Shown: positions 9,191-19,681 of the stretch, piece after piece
Layout of the letters: each line of letters opens with the position of its first letter
How positions within the stretch are numbered: position 1 is the stretch's first letter
NCBI RefSeq assembly: GCF_002760665.1
Contig: NZ_PDOB01000014.1
Span: forward strand, 62,001-126,000
Length of the DNA stretch: 64,000 nucleotides
Reading direction: 5' to 3'
Source: Massilia psychrophila
GTDB lineage: Bacteria > Pseudomonadota > Gammaproteobacteria > Burkholderiales > Burkholderiaceae_D
Program-made: the position numbers and the translations under genes
The notes under the pieces: generated by a model
The model's database searches: none
Told to the model about the DNA's origin: nothing
The model's input: only the letters and a program-made list of their open reading frames with translations

Positions 9191-11470
9191 TTAAAACGAA
9201 TACGTCAAGCCAAGCTTGACCGAGCGCCCGGTGATCGAGCGGGCGGCATGGCCATCGCCCTCAACTTCGGTGTAGCCGATCTTGTTGAACAGATTGTTGA
9301 CGGTGAGGGACATCGAGGTTTTCGCGGCGACCTGGTATTTCAGGAAACCGTTCACTACCTGGTAGGCCGGCATCAGGATGGTGTGCTGGTCATCGGCCCA
9401 CGCTTTGCCGGTGCCGATCACGCTGACGCCGAACAGCGCGTCGCCCAAGGCATACGTCGGGGCCAGCTGGTACACGACCTTGGCCTGGCGACGCGGCGTG
9501 TTGCCGATCAACGCTTCCGAGCCGGGTGCAGTGGCAATGATCTTGGCGTTGGTCAGTGTCACGCCGCCGTTGACCTTGAATGCGCCGATGAGGTAGGCCG
9601 CTTCCAGTTCGACACCCTTGGCGTCGTAGCTGTTGGCGGTGGTCTTTTGCGTCGTCGCTTCGTAGTTCGTCTCGCGCGTCTTGGCCTGGAACGCCGTCAC
9701 GAAGGTACTCAGCGCGCCGCTGCGCCACTTCACGCCACCTTCGATTTGCTCGACCGTGTTGATATTGATCGGCGCGCTGCCATCGAGCGGCGTGCCGAAC
9801 AGGATACGGTCGGCATTGAAGGCAACGCCGTCGCTGGCCCGCGCAAAAAATGCCAGCGCGGGTGTGAGCTTGTAATTGCCGCCCACCGAATACGAATTGT
9901 GATTCAGGCTGTAATCGACGAACTGTACGGTGGCCGGGTTGTAGCGGACGGCGCCAGTGGCAATGTTGGCCGTGCCGCTCGCCTTCTGGCGATCCTGGCG
10001 CACGCTGGCATCGACGTTGAACGCGCCGCGTTCAAAGCCCATGTTGACGTACGGGGAAATGAAGCGGTATTGCATGTCGATGGCGCGCGAGCAGCAGCCG
10101 CCAAAGGCCGGTCCGACCAGGCCGGGGGTGCTGCTGGCGGTTTTGAGCAATGCCGGCTTGTCGCCCGTGGCCTGCATCAGGTATTCGTTGAAGTTCCAGG
10201 TCAGGCCGATGTTCTGAATCGATGTATACAGCCCGCCCGTTGCGGTCAGCTTGGCGCCGTCGGCAAGCTGGAACGTCTTGGCAAGCTTGGTGTTGCTCAT
10301 CGCCGAACCGGCGTCGTCGATCGAGGTATTGAACACGACAGCGGAAAATGCACGCCCTGCGTATGGCTTGCCGGTGTTCGGACCGGATGCCACGGTGTAG
10401 TTGCCAATCTTGCCGTTGTTGGCGGCAAATACACCGATAAAGCGCCCGCTGTTGCTCGACTTGCGGAAATTCTCGCTCAACGTCCAGCCGGCGCCCAAAT
10501 TGAACTGCGCTTCCAGGCCAATGGTGTTGCTCTTGACGGTCAGGCCGTCGTTGACGTCATGCGAGACGCGGTTGTTGTTCTTGTCGAGCGCCACGTCGGA
10601 CACCCAATACGGCGAATAAAAAGTGACGGTGCGCGGGTCGATGCCGTCAATGGTGGAGATGCGCTGATTGCTTACTTGCACTGGCACCGGCAAGGTCGTC
10701 GGGGTCTGGTCATCGAGGTGCTTGAACGACAGCCGGATGAAGCCATTATCGAGTTCATGGGTCATGTTGCCGCGAATTTGCCCGCCACGCTCGCTCGTCA
10801 CGCCGCTCTCGCGGATTCCTTCGCCACGGCGGTAGAAGCCGCCGATGAAGAAGCGGGTCTTGTCCGAAATCGGGGCGCCGTAGTCGAAGTCCAATCGCGT
10901 GGATTGGTAGTCGAGGCCGGTGCTGACGCCGACGCTGCCGCCTTTTTCTGCACCCGTCTTGCTGATAAAGTTGATGATGCCGCCTGGCGAATTGGTCGCC
11001 AGCGTCGAAGCCGAGCCGCCGCGCACAACTTCGAGGTGGGACAGCGTACCGTCGATACGCACATAGGCGTCGGGCGTAATAAAATTGAAGTCGCCCGATT
11101 GCAGCACCGGCAGGCCGTCTTCCTGGATCTGCACGTAGCGTGCGCCGCCGGCCGAAATCGGCACACCGCGCACCGTCATGTTGGCATTGCCCTCGCCGCC
11201 GGACGACTCCGAGCGCACGCCGGGAATCGAGCGCAGCACATCGGCCGCGCTGGTTGGCGCCGCCTGCATGATGGCGTCGTGTTCCATCGTGCTGATCGAC
11301 ACACTGGACTTCATTTTCGACGTCCCGGCGGCGCTACCAGTAACGACCACCCGCTCCATTTGCAGGGCATCGCCGCCGGTAGTGGCCGGTGCCTGCTGGG
11401 CAAACGCGCCGTTCATCTGCAACATGGCCAGTGACACGGCCGCGGCCATACGAGTGAAATTCAATTTCAT
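9191..11470 (-). CDS. TonB-dependent outer-membrane receptor (sucrose locus)
   Basis: Outer-membrane active transporter (759 aa) with a signal peptide ending near ...QMNGAFAQQ. The plug domain (about 40-165) includes VPISAGGARYVQIQEDGLPV and LSHLEVVRGGSASTLATNSPGGIINFISK, followed by the 22-strand barrel and a C-terminal aromatic residue (LGLTYSF). The ATG at 11470 is preferred over a TTG four codons upstream because GGAGAA lies 6 nt before it. The gene is first in the amylosucrase-fructokinase-MFS group and directly follows the lacI-type gene, so sucrose or a sucrose-containing oligosaccharide is the likely cargo. An operator-promoter pair lies upstream. This is established as a receptor; the substrate is inference from context. 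Confidence 0.9.
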   Translation of the reverse strand: MKLNFTRMAAAVSLAMLQMNGAFAQQAPATTGGDALQMERVVVTGSAAGTSKMKSSVSISTMEHDAIMQAAPTSAADVLRSIPGVRSESSGGEGNANMTVRGVPISAGGARYVQIQEDGLPVLQSGDFNFITPDAYVRIDGTLSHLEVVRGGSASTLATNSPGGIINFISKTGAEKGGSVGVSTGLDYQSTRLDFDYGAPISDKTRFFIGGFYRRGEGIRESGVTSERGGQIRGNMTHELDNGFIRLSFKHLDDQTPTTLPVPVQVSNQRISTIDGIDPRTVTFYSPYWVSDVALDKNNNRVSHDVNDGLTVKSNTIGLEAQFNLGAGWTLSENFRKSSNSGRFIGVFAANNGKIGNYTVASGPNTGKPYAGRAFSAVVFNTSIDDAGSAMSNTKLAKTFQLADGAKLTATGGLYTSIQNIGLTWNFNEYLMQATGDKPALLKTASSTPGLVGPAFGGCCSRAIDMQYRFISPYVNMGFERGAFNVDASVRQDRQKASGTANIATGAVRYNPATVQFVDYSLNHNSYSVGGNYKLTPALAFFARASDGVAFNADRILFGTPLDGSAPININTVEQIEGGVKWRSGALSTFVTAFQAKTRETNYEATTQKTTANSYDAKGVELEAAYLIGAFKVNGGVTLTNAKIIATAPGSEALIGNTPRRQAKVVYQLAPTYALGDALFGVSVIGTGKAWADDQHTILMPAYQVVNGFLKYQVAAKTSMSLTVNNLFNKIGYTEVEGDGHAARSITGRSVKLGLTYSF

Positions 11471-11554
11471 GGTCTTCTCCAATTATTTTAAATTATTTCC
11501 AGCGAGGGATAGCGAGCGCGTTTGGCTGTTGTATTTGCGCATCGATCAAAGCTC

Positions 11555-11583
11555 ATTATCATGATGTTTCAAACCGAGTGCAA
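11555..11583 (-). promoter_or_regulatory. Promoter of the sucrose operon
   Basis: Minus strand: -35 TTGCAC (583-578), 17-bp spacer, -10 GATAAT (560-555). The start site would be around 11548, giving a leader of about 80 nt before the receptor ATG. The -35 box overlaps the palindromic operator at 11579-11592. Confidence 0.6.
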
Positions 11584-11592
11584 TCGATTGCA
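11579..11592. promoter_or_regulatory. LacI-family operator O1
   Basis: TGCAATCGATTGCA is a perfect 14-bp palindrome with the central CG typical of LacI/GalR-family operators. It overlaps the -35 element of the receptor promoter, so a bound repressor would block RNA polymerase. The likely binder is the LacI-type protein encoded immediately upstream. Confidence 0.65.
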
Positions 11593-11720
11593 TCGATTCA
11601 TTGCATAGTGTTGTATTTTGCGTACAGACCGCTACATGCCGGGTTAATTTAGGCGAGGATCGCGCTGAAATAGACGACGTAGCGGCACGGCTATTTGAAT
11701 TTCTACCGAAACGCTGCCGT

Positions 11721-11734
11721 TGAAATCGATTACA
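11721..11734. promoter_or_regulatory. Second LacI-type operator-like site
   Basis: TGAAATCGATTACA keeps the TG-AATCGATT-CA frame of the first operator (12 of 14 positions identical). It is centred about 142 bp upstream of it, a spacing compatible with repressor looping. It lies between the end of the regulator gene and the receptor promoter. Confidence 0.4.
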
Positions 11735-11751
11735 TTTTTACCATCATGTCT

Positions 11752-11768
11752 AGCCAGCACTGCTGGCT
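11752..11768 (-). terminator. Short palindrome after the regulator gene
   Basis: AGCCAGCA-C-TGCTGGCT, an 8-bp stem with a one-base centre, lies immediately after the lacI-type stop codon. There is no U-run on the minus strand. It may mark the 3' end of the regulator mRNA. Confidence 0.35.
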
Positions 11769-11770
11769 TT

Positions 11771-12829
11771 TCAAACCAGCAGTTCGCCGGCGCTGGCCCG
11801 GATGCTGAGCTTGGTAGGTAGTTCGACCGAACGGACCGGACCGCCATTGATCAGCGACAGCAGCGAAGCGACCATCGTCTCGGCGGCCAGCGCGATCGGC
11901 TGGCACACCGTCGTCAGGCGCGGATGAAAAACGGCCGCCTGGGCGATGTCGTCATAGCCGGTCACGGCGACATCGTCGGGCACCCGCATGCCATGCGTGC
12001 GCAGCGTATCGATCGCGGTCATGGCGAGCAGGTCGCTGCAGGCAAACACGGCGTCGAATGCGTGCCCGCGGCGTACCATTTCAAGCACGCCTTGCACACC
12101 GCCCTCGGGCAAGAACGATACCGGCACTTGCAAGCGGGGGTCGACGGCGATGGCGTGGCGCTCGAGCGCAGCGCAATGGCCGCGATAGCGCTGCCGGGGT
12201 TCGGGCAGTGCCAGGTCGCCGAAGAAAGCGATGCGCCGGCGGCCTAGCGCAAGCAGGTGCTCGGTGGCCAACTCGCCGCCGCGGACGTTGTCGCCGCCGA
12301 TGCAGCAATAGAGCTGATTGGGTAAATGGGCGCCCCACACCACGATGGGTACCTGGCGCGCCGCCAGCTCATTGATCTGTTCGTGACGCTGCCACTGGCC
12401 GATCAGGATGATGCCGATCGCCCGCCCGCTGTCGAACGGCGCCGCCGCCGCACCGAGTTCATCGCTACCGATACGGGAAAACAGCATGTCGAAACCCTGC
12501 TCGGTCAAGGCGTCGGCCAGGCTGCCGAGCATCGCCAGCAGGAACGGGTCGGAGAGATGCTGACGCGTGTCGCGCTCGACCGGAAACATCACACTCACCG
12601 TGCGGTTCTGCTTGAGGCGCAGGTTTTGCGCGCCGACGTTGATCGAGTACTTCAGCGACCGGGCCAGCTCGAGAATCCTGGCACGGGTTTCCTCGTTGAC
12701 CAGCGGGCTGTGATTCAGCGCGCGCGATACGGTTGCCGTGGAGACGCCGGCCAGGCGCGCAATGTCCGCCATCTGCAAGCGCCGTCGCGCGCCATCGTTA
12801 CCCGCTTGTTCTCGTTGAACTTTCACCAT
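11771..12829 (-). CDS. LacI-family transcriptional regulator of the sucrose locus
   Basis: DNA-binding repressor (352 aa) with an N-terminal helix-turn-helix and hinge (MADIARLAGVSTATVSRALN, about 20-39) and a periplasmic-binding-protein-like sensor domain (VSVMFPVERDT onward; CSDLLAM and AVTGYDDIAQAAV near the C-terminal half). The start at 12829 (MVKVQREQ) is chosen because upstream in-frame residues are Arg-rich and unlike the family; the ribosome site is weak. It lies directly upstream of the TonB receptor on the same strand, with two palindromic sites between them, so it probably represses the receptor-amylosucrase-fructokinase-transporter genes until sucrose or a derivative binds. The ligand is inferred. 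Confidence 0.9.
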   Translation of the reverse strand: MVKVQREQAGNDGARRRLQMADIARLAGVSTATVSRALNHSPLVNEETRARILELARSLKYSINVGAQNLRLKQNRTVSVMFPVERDTRQHLSDPFLLAMLGSLADALTEQGFDMLFSRIGSDELGAAAAPFDSGRAIGIILIGQWQRHEQINELAARQVPIVVWGAHLPNQLYCCIGGDNVRGGELATEHLLALGRRRIAFFGDLALPEPRQRYRGHCAALERHAIAVDPRLQVPVSFLPEGGVQGVLEMVRRGHAFDAVFACSDLLAMTAIDTLRTHGMRVPDDVAVTGYDDIAQAAVFHPRLTTVCQPIALAAETMVASLLSLINGGPVRSVELPTKLSIRASAGELLV

Positions 12830-13204
12830 ACGCCGTTTCTTCCAGGCGCCCCGCAGGGCCAAGCGGCCCATTGTATGTCAGCGTGGCGCGACTGCAAAGG
12901 TGCGGGCACAGCCTGCTTGCATCGAAACGGCTGACGTTCAGATGCACCGGCGATCGCGCCGGGCGCGGTGACGTCGCGGCATCGGCCGGCAGCCGGCAGC
13001 CGGTGCAAGGCTCGCGGGGGTTGCGGGGTTTAATATCCTGCCTGGCCGGCACCGCCAAACGCGCCGAACAATATCCACCATCCGATTTCCGTCACCAGGT
13101 TGCGCGTCTGCAGGGCGCCAATGTCGACGCGAACGGTGTCACGCCGGGCCAGCTGGCGTGGGTGCTGCACCAGACGGATGGCGACGGTGAACCGATAATG
13201 GCGG
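12830..13204. other. Intergenic stretch with a possible minus-strand coding remnant
   Basis: No complete gene is seen between the lacI-type gene and the DadA-like gene. On the minus strand, 13030-13207 reads without stops as a plausible protein tail ending in ...WWILFGAFGGAGQAGY and a TAA. It has no start of its own and lies in a different frame from the neighbouring gene. It could be a relic or chance. A short GGCAGCC duplication lies near 12985-13005. Confidence 0.3.
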
Positions 13205-14434
13205 TCAGGGCCTGCGCCCTGAAACGATTTCCGCGATCGCCCGCCCCGAGCCGCAGGCCATCGTCCACCCGAGCGTCCCATGCCCTGTATTGAGGAACAG
13301 ATTCGGATAGCGCGTCGTGCCGATATACGGCACGTTCGACGGCGTAAGCGGGCGCAAGCCGGCCCAGTAAGTCGGGTCGTCGTAATCGCAGGCGCCAGGG
13401 AACAGCGCGCGCACGCGCCGCGTGATCGCTTCGCAGCGCACCGGATTGAGTTCACGCGAATAGCCGTTCAATTCGCAGGTGCCCGCCACCCGCAGCCGCA
13501 ACCCTAAGCGCGACAGCACCAGCTTGTGGCCGTCGTCGGTCAGCGACACCGTCGGCGCCGCATCCGGGTCGGTAATCCGGTAGGTCGCCGAATAACCTTT
13601 GCCCGGATAGATCAACAGCTTGACCCCGAGCGGGGCCAGCAGCGGTGCCGAGAAGCTGCCGAGCGCGACGACGAAGGCGTCGGCGCGCAGCACCTGGTGG
13701 CGGCCTACGCCATCGATGATCTCGACGCCGCTCACCTTGCCTCCTTCATTCAACAGGCGCGTAACAGTGGTGTTATAGCAAAACTCGATGCCGCCCGCAG
13801 CGCCCTTTGCCGCCAGCTGCGACGTAAATGCGAACGCGTCGCCCGACTCGTCGCTGGCGGTAAAATCGCCGCCGACGAGTTGCGCGCGCACATTCGATAG
13901 CGCCGGCTCGATGCGTACCACCTCGTCGGCGCTGATCGGATTGCGCGGGCAGCCTAGCTCGCGCATCGCCGCCGCCGCACCCTGCGACTTGTCGAACTCG
14001 CGTTGATCGGTATAGAAATGCAGGATGCCGCGCGACAGGCTGTCGAATTCGATCCCGGTTTCAAAGCGCAATTCCTGCAGGCAGCGCCGGCTGTCTTCGG
14101 CAATGGCGACGATGCGGCGCAGGTTGGCGGCCACCCTGCCGGGCAAGCATTCGCGCACGAACTGCAGGCACCAGCGCCACTGCACCGGGTCCGCGCGCAG
14201 CCGGAACAGCAGCGGCGCGTCTTCGCGCCCGAGGTCAGCCAGCACTTTTAGCAGGGTTGCCGGATTGGCCCACGGCTGGGCGTGCGAGACCGAAATCTGG
14301 CCGCCGTTCGCAAAACTGGTCTCCAGTGCCGCCCCGCCCTGGCGCTCGATCACGGTCACGTCAATGCCGGCCCGGCGCAGGTACCACGCCGACGCGGTGC
14401 CGATCACACCGGCGCCCAGCACGATTACCTTCAT
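13205..14434 (-). CDS. DadA-like FAD-dependent amino-acid oxidoreductase at the end of the thiamine operon
   Basis: Flavoprotein of the D-amino-acid dehydrogenase / glycine oxidase fold (409 aa). The Rossmann FAD motif is VLGAGVIGTASAWYLRRAG (about 5-23). The DadA-type signature GAALETSFANGGQIS follows, and the C-terminal block TYWAGLRPLTPSNVPYIG ... NTGHGTLGWTMACGSGRA is intact. It starts 15 bp after thiE in the same operon. In related thi operons this position usually holds thiO, the glycine oxidase that supplies iminoacetate for thiazole synthesis, so a role in making dehydroglycine for ThiG is a reasonable hypothesis. By sequence alone it resembles DadA more than ThiO, and a D-amino-acid catabolic role is the alternative. 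Confidence 0.8.
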   Translation of the reverse strand: MKVIVLGAGVIGTASAWYLRRAGIDVTVIERQGGAALETSFANGGQISVSHAQPWANPATLLKVLADLGREDAPLLFRLRADPVQWRWCLQFVRECLPGRVAANLRRIVAIAEDSRRCLQELRFETGIEFDSLSRGILHFYTDQREFDKSQGAAAAMRELGCPRNPISADEVVRIEPALSNVRAQLVGGDFTASDESGDAFAFTSQLAAKGAAGGIEFCYNTTVTRLLNEGGKVSGVEIIDGVGRHQVLRADAFVVALGSFSAPLLAPLGVKLLIYPGKGYSATYRITDPDAAPTVSLTDDGHKLVLSRLGLRLRVAGTCELNGYSRELNPVRCEAITRRVRALFPGACDYDDPTYWAGLRPLTPSNVPYIGTTRYPNLFLNTGHGTLGWTMACGSGRAIAEIVSGRRP

Positions 14435-14449
14435 CGACCGGCCATCAGG

Positions 14450-15058
14450 TCAGGCGAACAGGCGCGCAAAATCCTGCATCGCCACGTCGACGTCCGGCGC
14501 GCCATACACGCTGCTGATCGCCGCCACCATGTCGGCGCCGCGCGCCACCAGCGGCGCCGCATTGGCCGGCGTCATGCCGCCGATCACCACGCACGGCAGC
14601 GCGATTTCAGCCTTGGCCCAGTCGACGATGTCAGGCGGCGTCGTCACCGGATACTGCTTCACCCGGGATGGATAAAAGCCGCCGAAGGCGACATAGCTGG
14701 CGCCGTTGGCGCACGCGTCGCGCGCAAGCTGCCTGTCGCCGTAGCAGGAGGCGCCGACAATTTTCTCGCCGCCGAGGGCTTTGCGCGCCTCGGCCACAGA
14801 GGCATCAAGGCCGCCCACGTGCACGCCGTCGGCATTAATTTCAATGCACAGCGCGAGATGGTCATTGACGATGAACGGAGTTCGATGGCGCCGGCACAAC
14901 GCCAGCAGCAGCAAAGCCTGTTCGCGCCGCAGCTCCGGGCTCGCGCTCTTGTGGCGGTATTGGACCATGGCCGCGCCCGCGCGCAAGGCCTGTTCGGTGG
15001 TTTTCAACAATGCGGCAGTGTCGTTCCAGTCGGGTGTGACGAGGTACAGTCCTCTCAT
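14450..15058 (-). CDS. thiE: Thiamine-phosphate synthase ThiE
   Basis: TIM-barrel enzyme (202 aa) that joins HMP-pyrophosphate and the thiazole phosphate to give thiamine monophosphate. Visible motifs are [16 protein letters not shown] (HMP-PP site), FIVNDHLALCIEINADGVHVG and the phosphate loop VVIGGMTPANA followed by GADMVAAISSVY. Its ATG overlaps the thiD stop (ATGA), indicating translational coupling. Length is normal for a single-domain ThiE. Confidence 0.94.
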   Translation of the reverse strand: MRGLYLVTPDWNDTAALLKTTEQALRAGAAMVQYRHKSASPELRREQALLLLALCRRHRTPFIVNDHLALCIEINADGVHVGGLDASVAEARKALGGEKIVGASCYGDRQLARDACANGASYVAFGGFYPSRVKQYPVTTPPDIVDWAKAEIALPCVVIGGMTPANAAPLVARGADMVAAISSVYGAPDVDVAMQDFARLFA

Positions 15059-15843
15059 GGCGCTTCCTTCAATGTCATGTCAGTTGTGCGCAGCAAAATG
15101 CGCTGGCCGCCGGCGATCGAAAACGCGCCCGCCAGCGCGTCGTGGCAGTATTGCTGGGCGGTGCCGAGCGCCTGTTCCATGCCGTCGCCGCAGGCCAGCC
15201 GCGCCGCGATTGCCGAGGCCAGCGTGCAGCCGCTGCCGTGGAACTGGCCGGGCAGGCGCGGCCAGCGCCATGCGCGTTCGCGCCCGCCACTGAGCCACCG
15301 GTTGATGACGAACTCACCATCGGCATGGCCGCCGGTGACGAGAACGTCGCCCGCGGTGCGATTTTTTCCCATGCCGCCATCGAGCGCCAGCGCCCGCGCT
15401 TCCGGCAAATTCGGCACCGTCAACGTCGCCAGCGCCAGCAGCGGCGCCAGCGCATCCTCGCGCGTTAAAAAATCGCCGGCGCCGCTGGCCAGCACCGGAT
15501 CGAGCACCACCGGCAGACCGGGCAGATGCAGCCGCAGTGCTTTGACCAGGTCCGCAATCGCCTCGGCATTGGCGCGGTTGCCGGGGATACCGATCTTCAC
15601 GGCGTGAATGGCGATTTTGCCGATCAGCGCCAGGGCCTGGCTACGTACCATTTCACTTGCCACCGGATTGATGTCGAACACGCGGTCGTTGTCCTGCACG
15701 GTCAGCGCGGTGATCACCGGCAGCGCGTGCGCGCCCATTGCGGCAATCGCGAGGATGTCGGCAGCGATGCCGGCGCCCCCGCTCGGGTCGGCGCCGGCAA
15801 ACACCAGCACGGTAGGACGTGACCCGGCCGGCCTTTGGCTCAT
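15055..15843 (-). CDS. thiD: Hydroxymethylpyrimidine/phosphomethylpyrimidine kinase ThiD
   Basis: Ribokinase-like enzyme (262 aa) that phosphorylates HMP twice to HMP-PP. Motifs include [17 protein letters not shown] (about 13-29), [17 protein letters not shown] and the anion-hole/catalytic segment [17 protein letters not shown] near residue 215. The ATG at 15843 overlaps the thiG stop (ATGA) and the stop overlaps the thiE start, so thiG-thiD-thiE are tightly coupled. The frame stays open far upstream through thiG in another reading frame; the start chosen here is where ThiD similarity begins ([17 protein letters not shown]). Confidence 0.94.
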   Translation of the reverse strand: MSQRPAGSRPTVLVFAGADPSGGAGIAADILAIAAMGAHALPVITALTVQDNDRVFDINPVASEMVRSQALALIGKIAIHAVKIGIPGNRANAEAIADLVKALRLHLPGLPVVLDPVLASGAGDFLTREDALAPLLALATLTVPNLPEARALALDGGMGKNRTAGDVLVTGGHADGEFVINRWLSGGRERAWRWPRLPGQFHGSGCTLASAIAARLACGDGMEQALGTAQQYCHDALAGAFSIAGGQRILLRTTDMTLKEAP

Positions 15844-16628
15844 GCGATGCGGCCGGCCATCGGCGACGACGGCGACGCCGTAAAACGTTTCGGGATGCGC
15901 CCGGCGAGGTACGCTTCGCGTCCGGCCTCGACCGCCATGCGCATCGCCCGCGCCATGCGCACCGGATCGCGCGCGCCGGCAATCGCCGTGTTCATCAACA
16001 CGCCGTCGCAGCCGAGTTCCATCGCGATTGCCGCATCCGACGCCGTGCCGACACCGGCGTCGACCAGTACCGGCACGCTGGCCTGTTCGATGATCAGGGA
16101 CAGGTTCCACGGATTGAGGATGCCCATCCCCGAGCCGATCAAGGAGGCCAGCGGCATCACGGCGACGCAGCCGATCTGCTCGAGCAGCCTGGCCTGGATC
16201 GGATCGTCGCTGCAGTAGACCATCACGTCGAAGCCGTCGCGCACCAGCGCCTCGGCCGCCACCAGCGTTTCCGGCATATGCGGGAACAGCGTCTTGTCGT
16301 CGCCCAGCACCTCGAGTTTGACCAGCTTGTGGCCGTTCAGCAGTTCGCGCGCCATCTGCAGCGTGTAGACCGCGTCCTTTGCCGTGTAGCAGCCGGCGGT
16401 GTTGGGCAGGATCGTGTAGCGCGACGGCGGCAGCACATCGAGCAGGTTCGGCGCGTTTGGATCCTGGCCGATGTTTACACGCCGGATCGCCACGGTGATG
16501 ATTTCGGCGCCGGCGGCGTCCGTCGCTTCGCGCGTCTGCGCCAGGTCGCGGTATTTTCCGCTGCCCACCAGCAGGCGCGATCGATACGTCTTGCCGGCGA
16601 TGGTCAAGCCTTGGTTTTCTTCGTTCAT
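15840..16628 (-). CDS. thiG: Thiazole synthase ThiG
   Basis: ThiG (262 aa) condenses deoxyxylulose 5-phosphate, dehydroglycine and the ThiS thiocarboxylate into thiazole phosphate. Conserved stretches are [18 protein letters not shown] (family RR motif), [28 protein letters not shown] (Schiff-base Lys region), [10 protein letters not shown] and [18 protein letters not shown]. The start at 16628 ([15 protein letters not shown]) has AGGA 8 nt upstream and fits the family; an Arg-rich in-frame extension upstream is rejected. It follows thiS by 20 bp, as expected for partners in the same reaction. Confidence 0.95.
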   Translation of the reverse strand: MNEENQGLTIAGKTYRSRLLVGSGKYRDLAQTREATDAAGAEIITVAIRRVNIGQDPNAPNLLDVLPPSRYTILPNTAGCYTAKDAVYTLQMARELLNGHKLVKLEVLGDDKTLFPHMPETLVAAEALVRDGFDVMVYCSDDPIQARLLEQIGCVAVMPLASLIGSGMGILNPWNLSLIIEQASVPVLVDAGVGTASDAAIAMELGCDGVLMNTAIAGARDPVRMARAMRMAVEAGREAYLAGRIPKRFTASPSSPMAGRIA

Positions 16629-16648
16629 GTCTCGTCCTTGAAATTGAA

Positions 16649-16852
16649 TTAGCCGCCGCCGATGGCGTGGACCACTTCGACCTGGTCGCCCGCCGACACG
16701 CCGCGCACGAGCCATTGCTGGCGCGGCACGACAATGCGGTTGACCGCCAGCGCCAGCGCCCCGGTCGACAGCCCCATGGCCTCGACCAGGTCGGCCAGGG
16801 TCGCGCCTGGTGCCATCTGGTGCGGCGCGCCGTTCAGGATGATGTCTGTCAT
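16649..16852 (-). CDS. thiS: Sulfur carrier protein ThiS
   Basis: Ubiquitin-like sulfur carrier of 67 aa ending in the essential Gly-Gly (HAIGGG). Its C terminus is adenylated and converted to a thiocarboxylate that donates sulfur to ThiG. The sequence begins [20 protein letters not shown] and contains the family pattern [14 protein letters not shown]. It starts 8 bp after the thiC stop. No thiF or thiI is seen in the window, so activation must be provided from elsewhere. Confidence 0.93.
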   Translation of the reverse strand: MTDIILNGAPHQMAPGATLADLVEAMGLSTGALALAVNRIVVPRQQWLVRGVSAGDQVEVVHAIGGG

Positions 16853-16860
16853 CGGGCCGC

Positions 16861-18950
<2,090 letters not shown>

Positions 18951-18970
18951 GCCGTTGTTCGGCAGCGTCA

Positions 18971-19000
18971 ATTCTAACCGCGTTATGACGCTTTCGCCAA
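18971..19000 (-). promoter_or_regulatory. Promoter of the thi operon
   Basis: Minus strand: -35 TTGGCG (19000-18995), 18-bp spacer, -10 TAGAAT (18976-18971). The start site would fall about 10-15 nt before the TPP aptamer, which is the usual arrangement. Confidence 0.55.
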
Positions 19001-19040
19001 CTATGGATAAATATATTTTTGCCGGCAGGCTCGAGCGGGC

Positions 19041-19460
19041 TGCGCAGCATGGCCGTTCCTCAGTAGCGTCGACGTGCAGGGACGCAATTTGAGCGCATCG
19101 ATCGTCGCGCTGGGCGACTCGATTACCGACGGATCTGTGAGGCAACACCAGCATGCTTGGCGTGCTCAACAAGGGTATCGGCGGCAACCGGCTGCTGCGC
19201 GACCCGGGTCAACCACCGCTGTTCGGCAAAAATACGCTGGAGCGCTTCGACCGCGACGTGCTGGCCCAGCCTGGCGTCGAATACATGATCGTGCTGATCG
19301 GCATCAACGATATCGGCCACCCCGGCACCGGCACTATCCCCGTGTCGCAGGCGCCAACGCTCAACGACATGATCGCCGGCTAAGACGCGTCCAGTCTCAC
19401 GGCATGGTCATCGGCCCGCGCAGCCGAATCCGGGTAAGCCCCTGCCGGTGTCGTGCTCAG
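19041..19460 (+). pseudogene. Decayed SGNH/GDSL hydrolase
   Basis: Pieces of one SGNH-hydrolase lie in different frames. The segment FLSSVDVQGRNL..SIVALGDSITDG (block I Ser in GDSIT) runs to about 19133. After a gap and frame change, LGVLNKGIGGNRLL, RFDRDVLAQPGVEYMIVLIGINDIG (block III GxND) runs from 19153 to a stop at 19381. A third piece, SHGMVIG, continues in the first frame. Relative to the family, about 20 residues between blocks I and II are missing, the 5' end has no start or signal peptide, and the C-terminal DxxH block is absent. It is almost certainly inactive. The 230 bp after it up to mutS hold only an unassigned tail (GFTGTVVIR) and no gene. Confidence 0.8.
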
Positions 19461-19681
19461 TGCGTCGATATGCTGGGCGCCGACGAGCGCGGCTTGTCGT
19501 TACTGGCCAGCCAAAACGGCTTTACCGGAACGGTCGTCATACGCTGAAAAAACCGGCTTCGCCCGGCCAGCCGGGTTGAACGTTTTTCAGACGCCGCGGC
19601 AGAATGGCGCCGATGAGCAACGCGAAAGCGGTAAAATGGGGATTGACTCAGGCAAGCCAGTGCCACACCGATAAAGAAGAA

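Noticed and set aside
9248-11434. 728-codon open frame on the plus strand opposite the first TonB receptor
   Set aside because: Composition-driven antisense frame in high-GC DNA; its translation has no recognisable domain, while the minus strand encodes a complete receptor with signal peptide, plug and barrel.
15055-16734. Single 559-codon frame covering thiG and thiD, as if a fusion
   Set aside because: The first half is thiG read in the wrong frame (Arg-rich, no motif). ThiD similarity starts only at 15843, and thiG is intact in its own frame.
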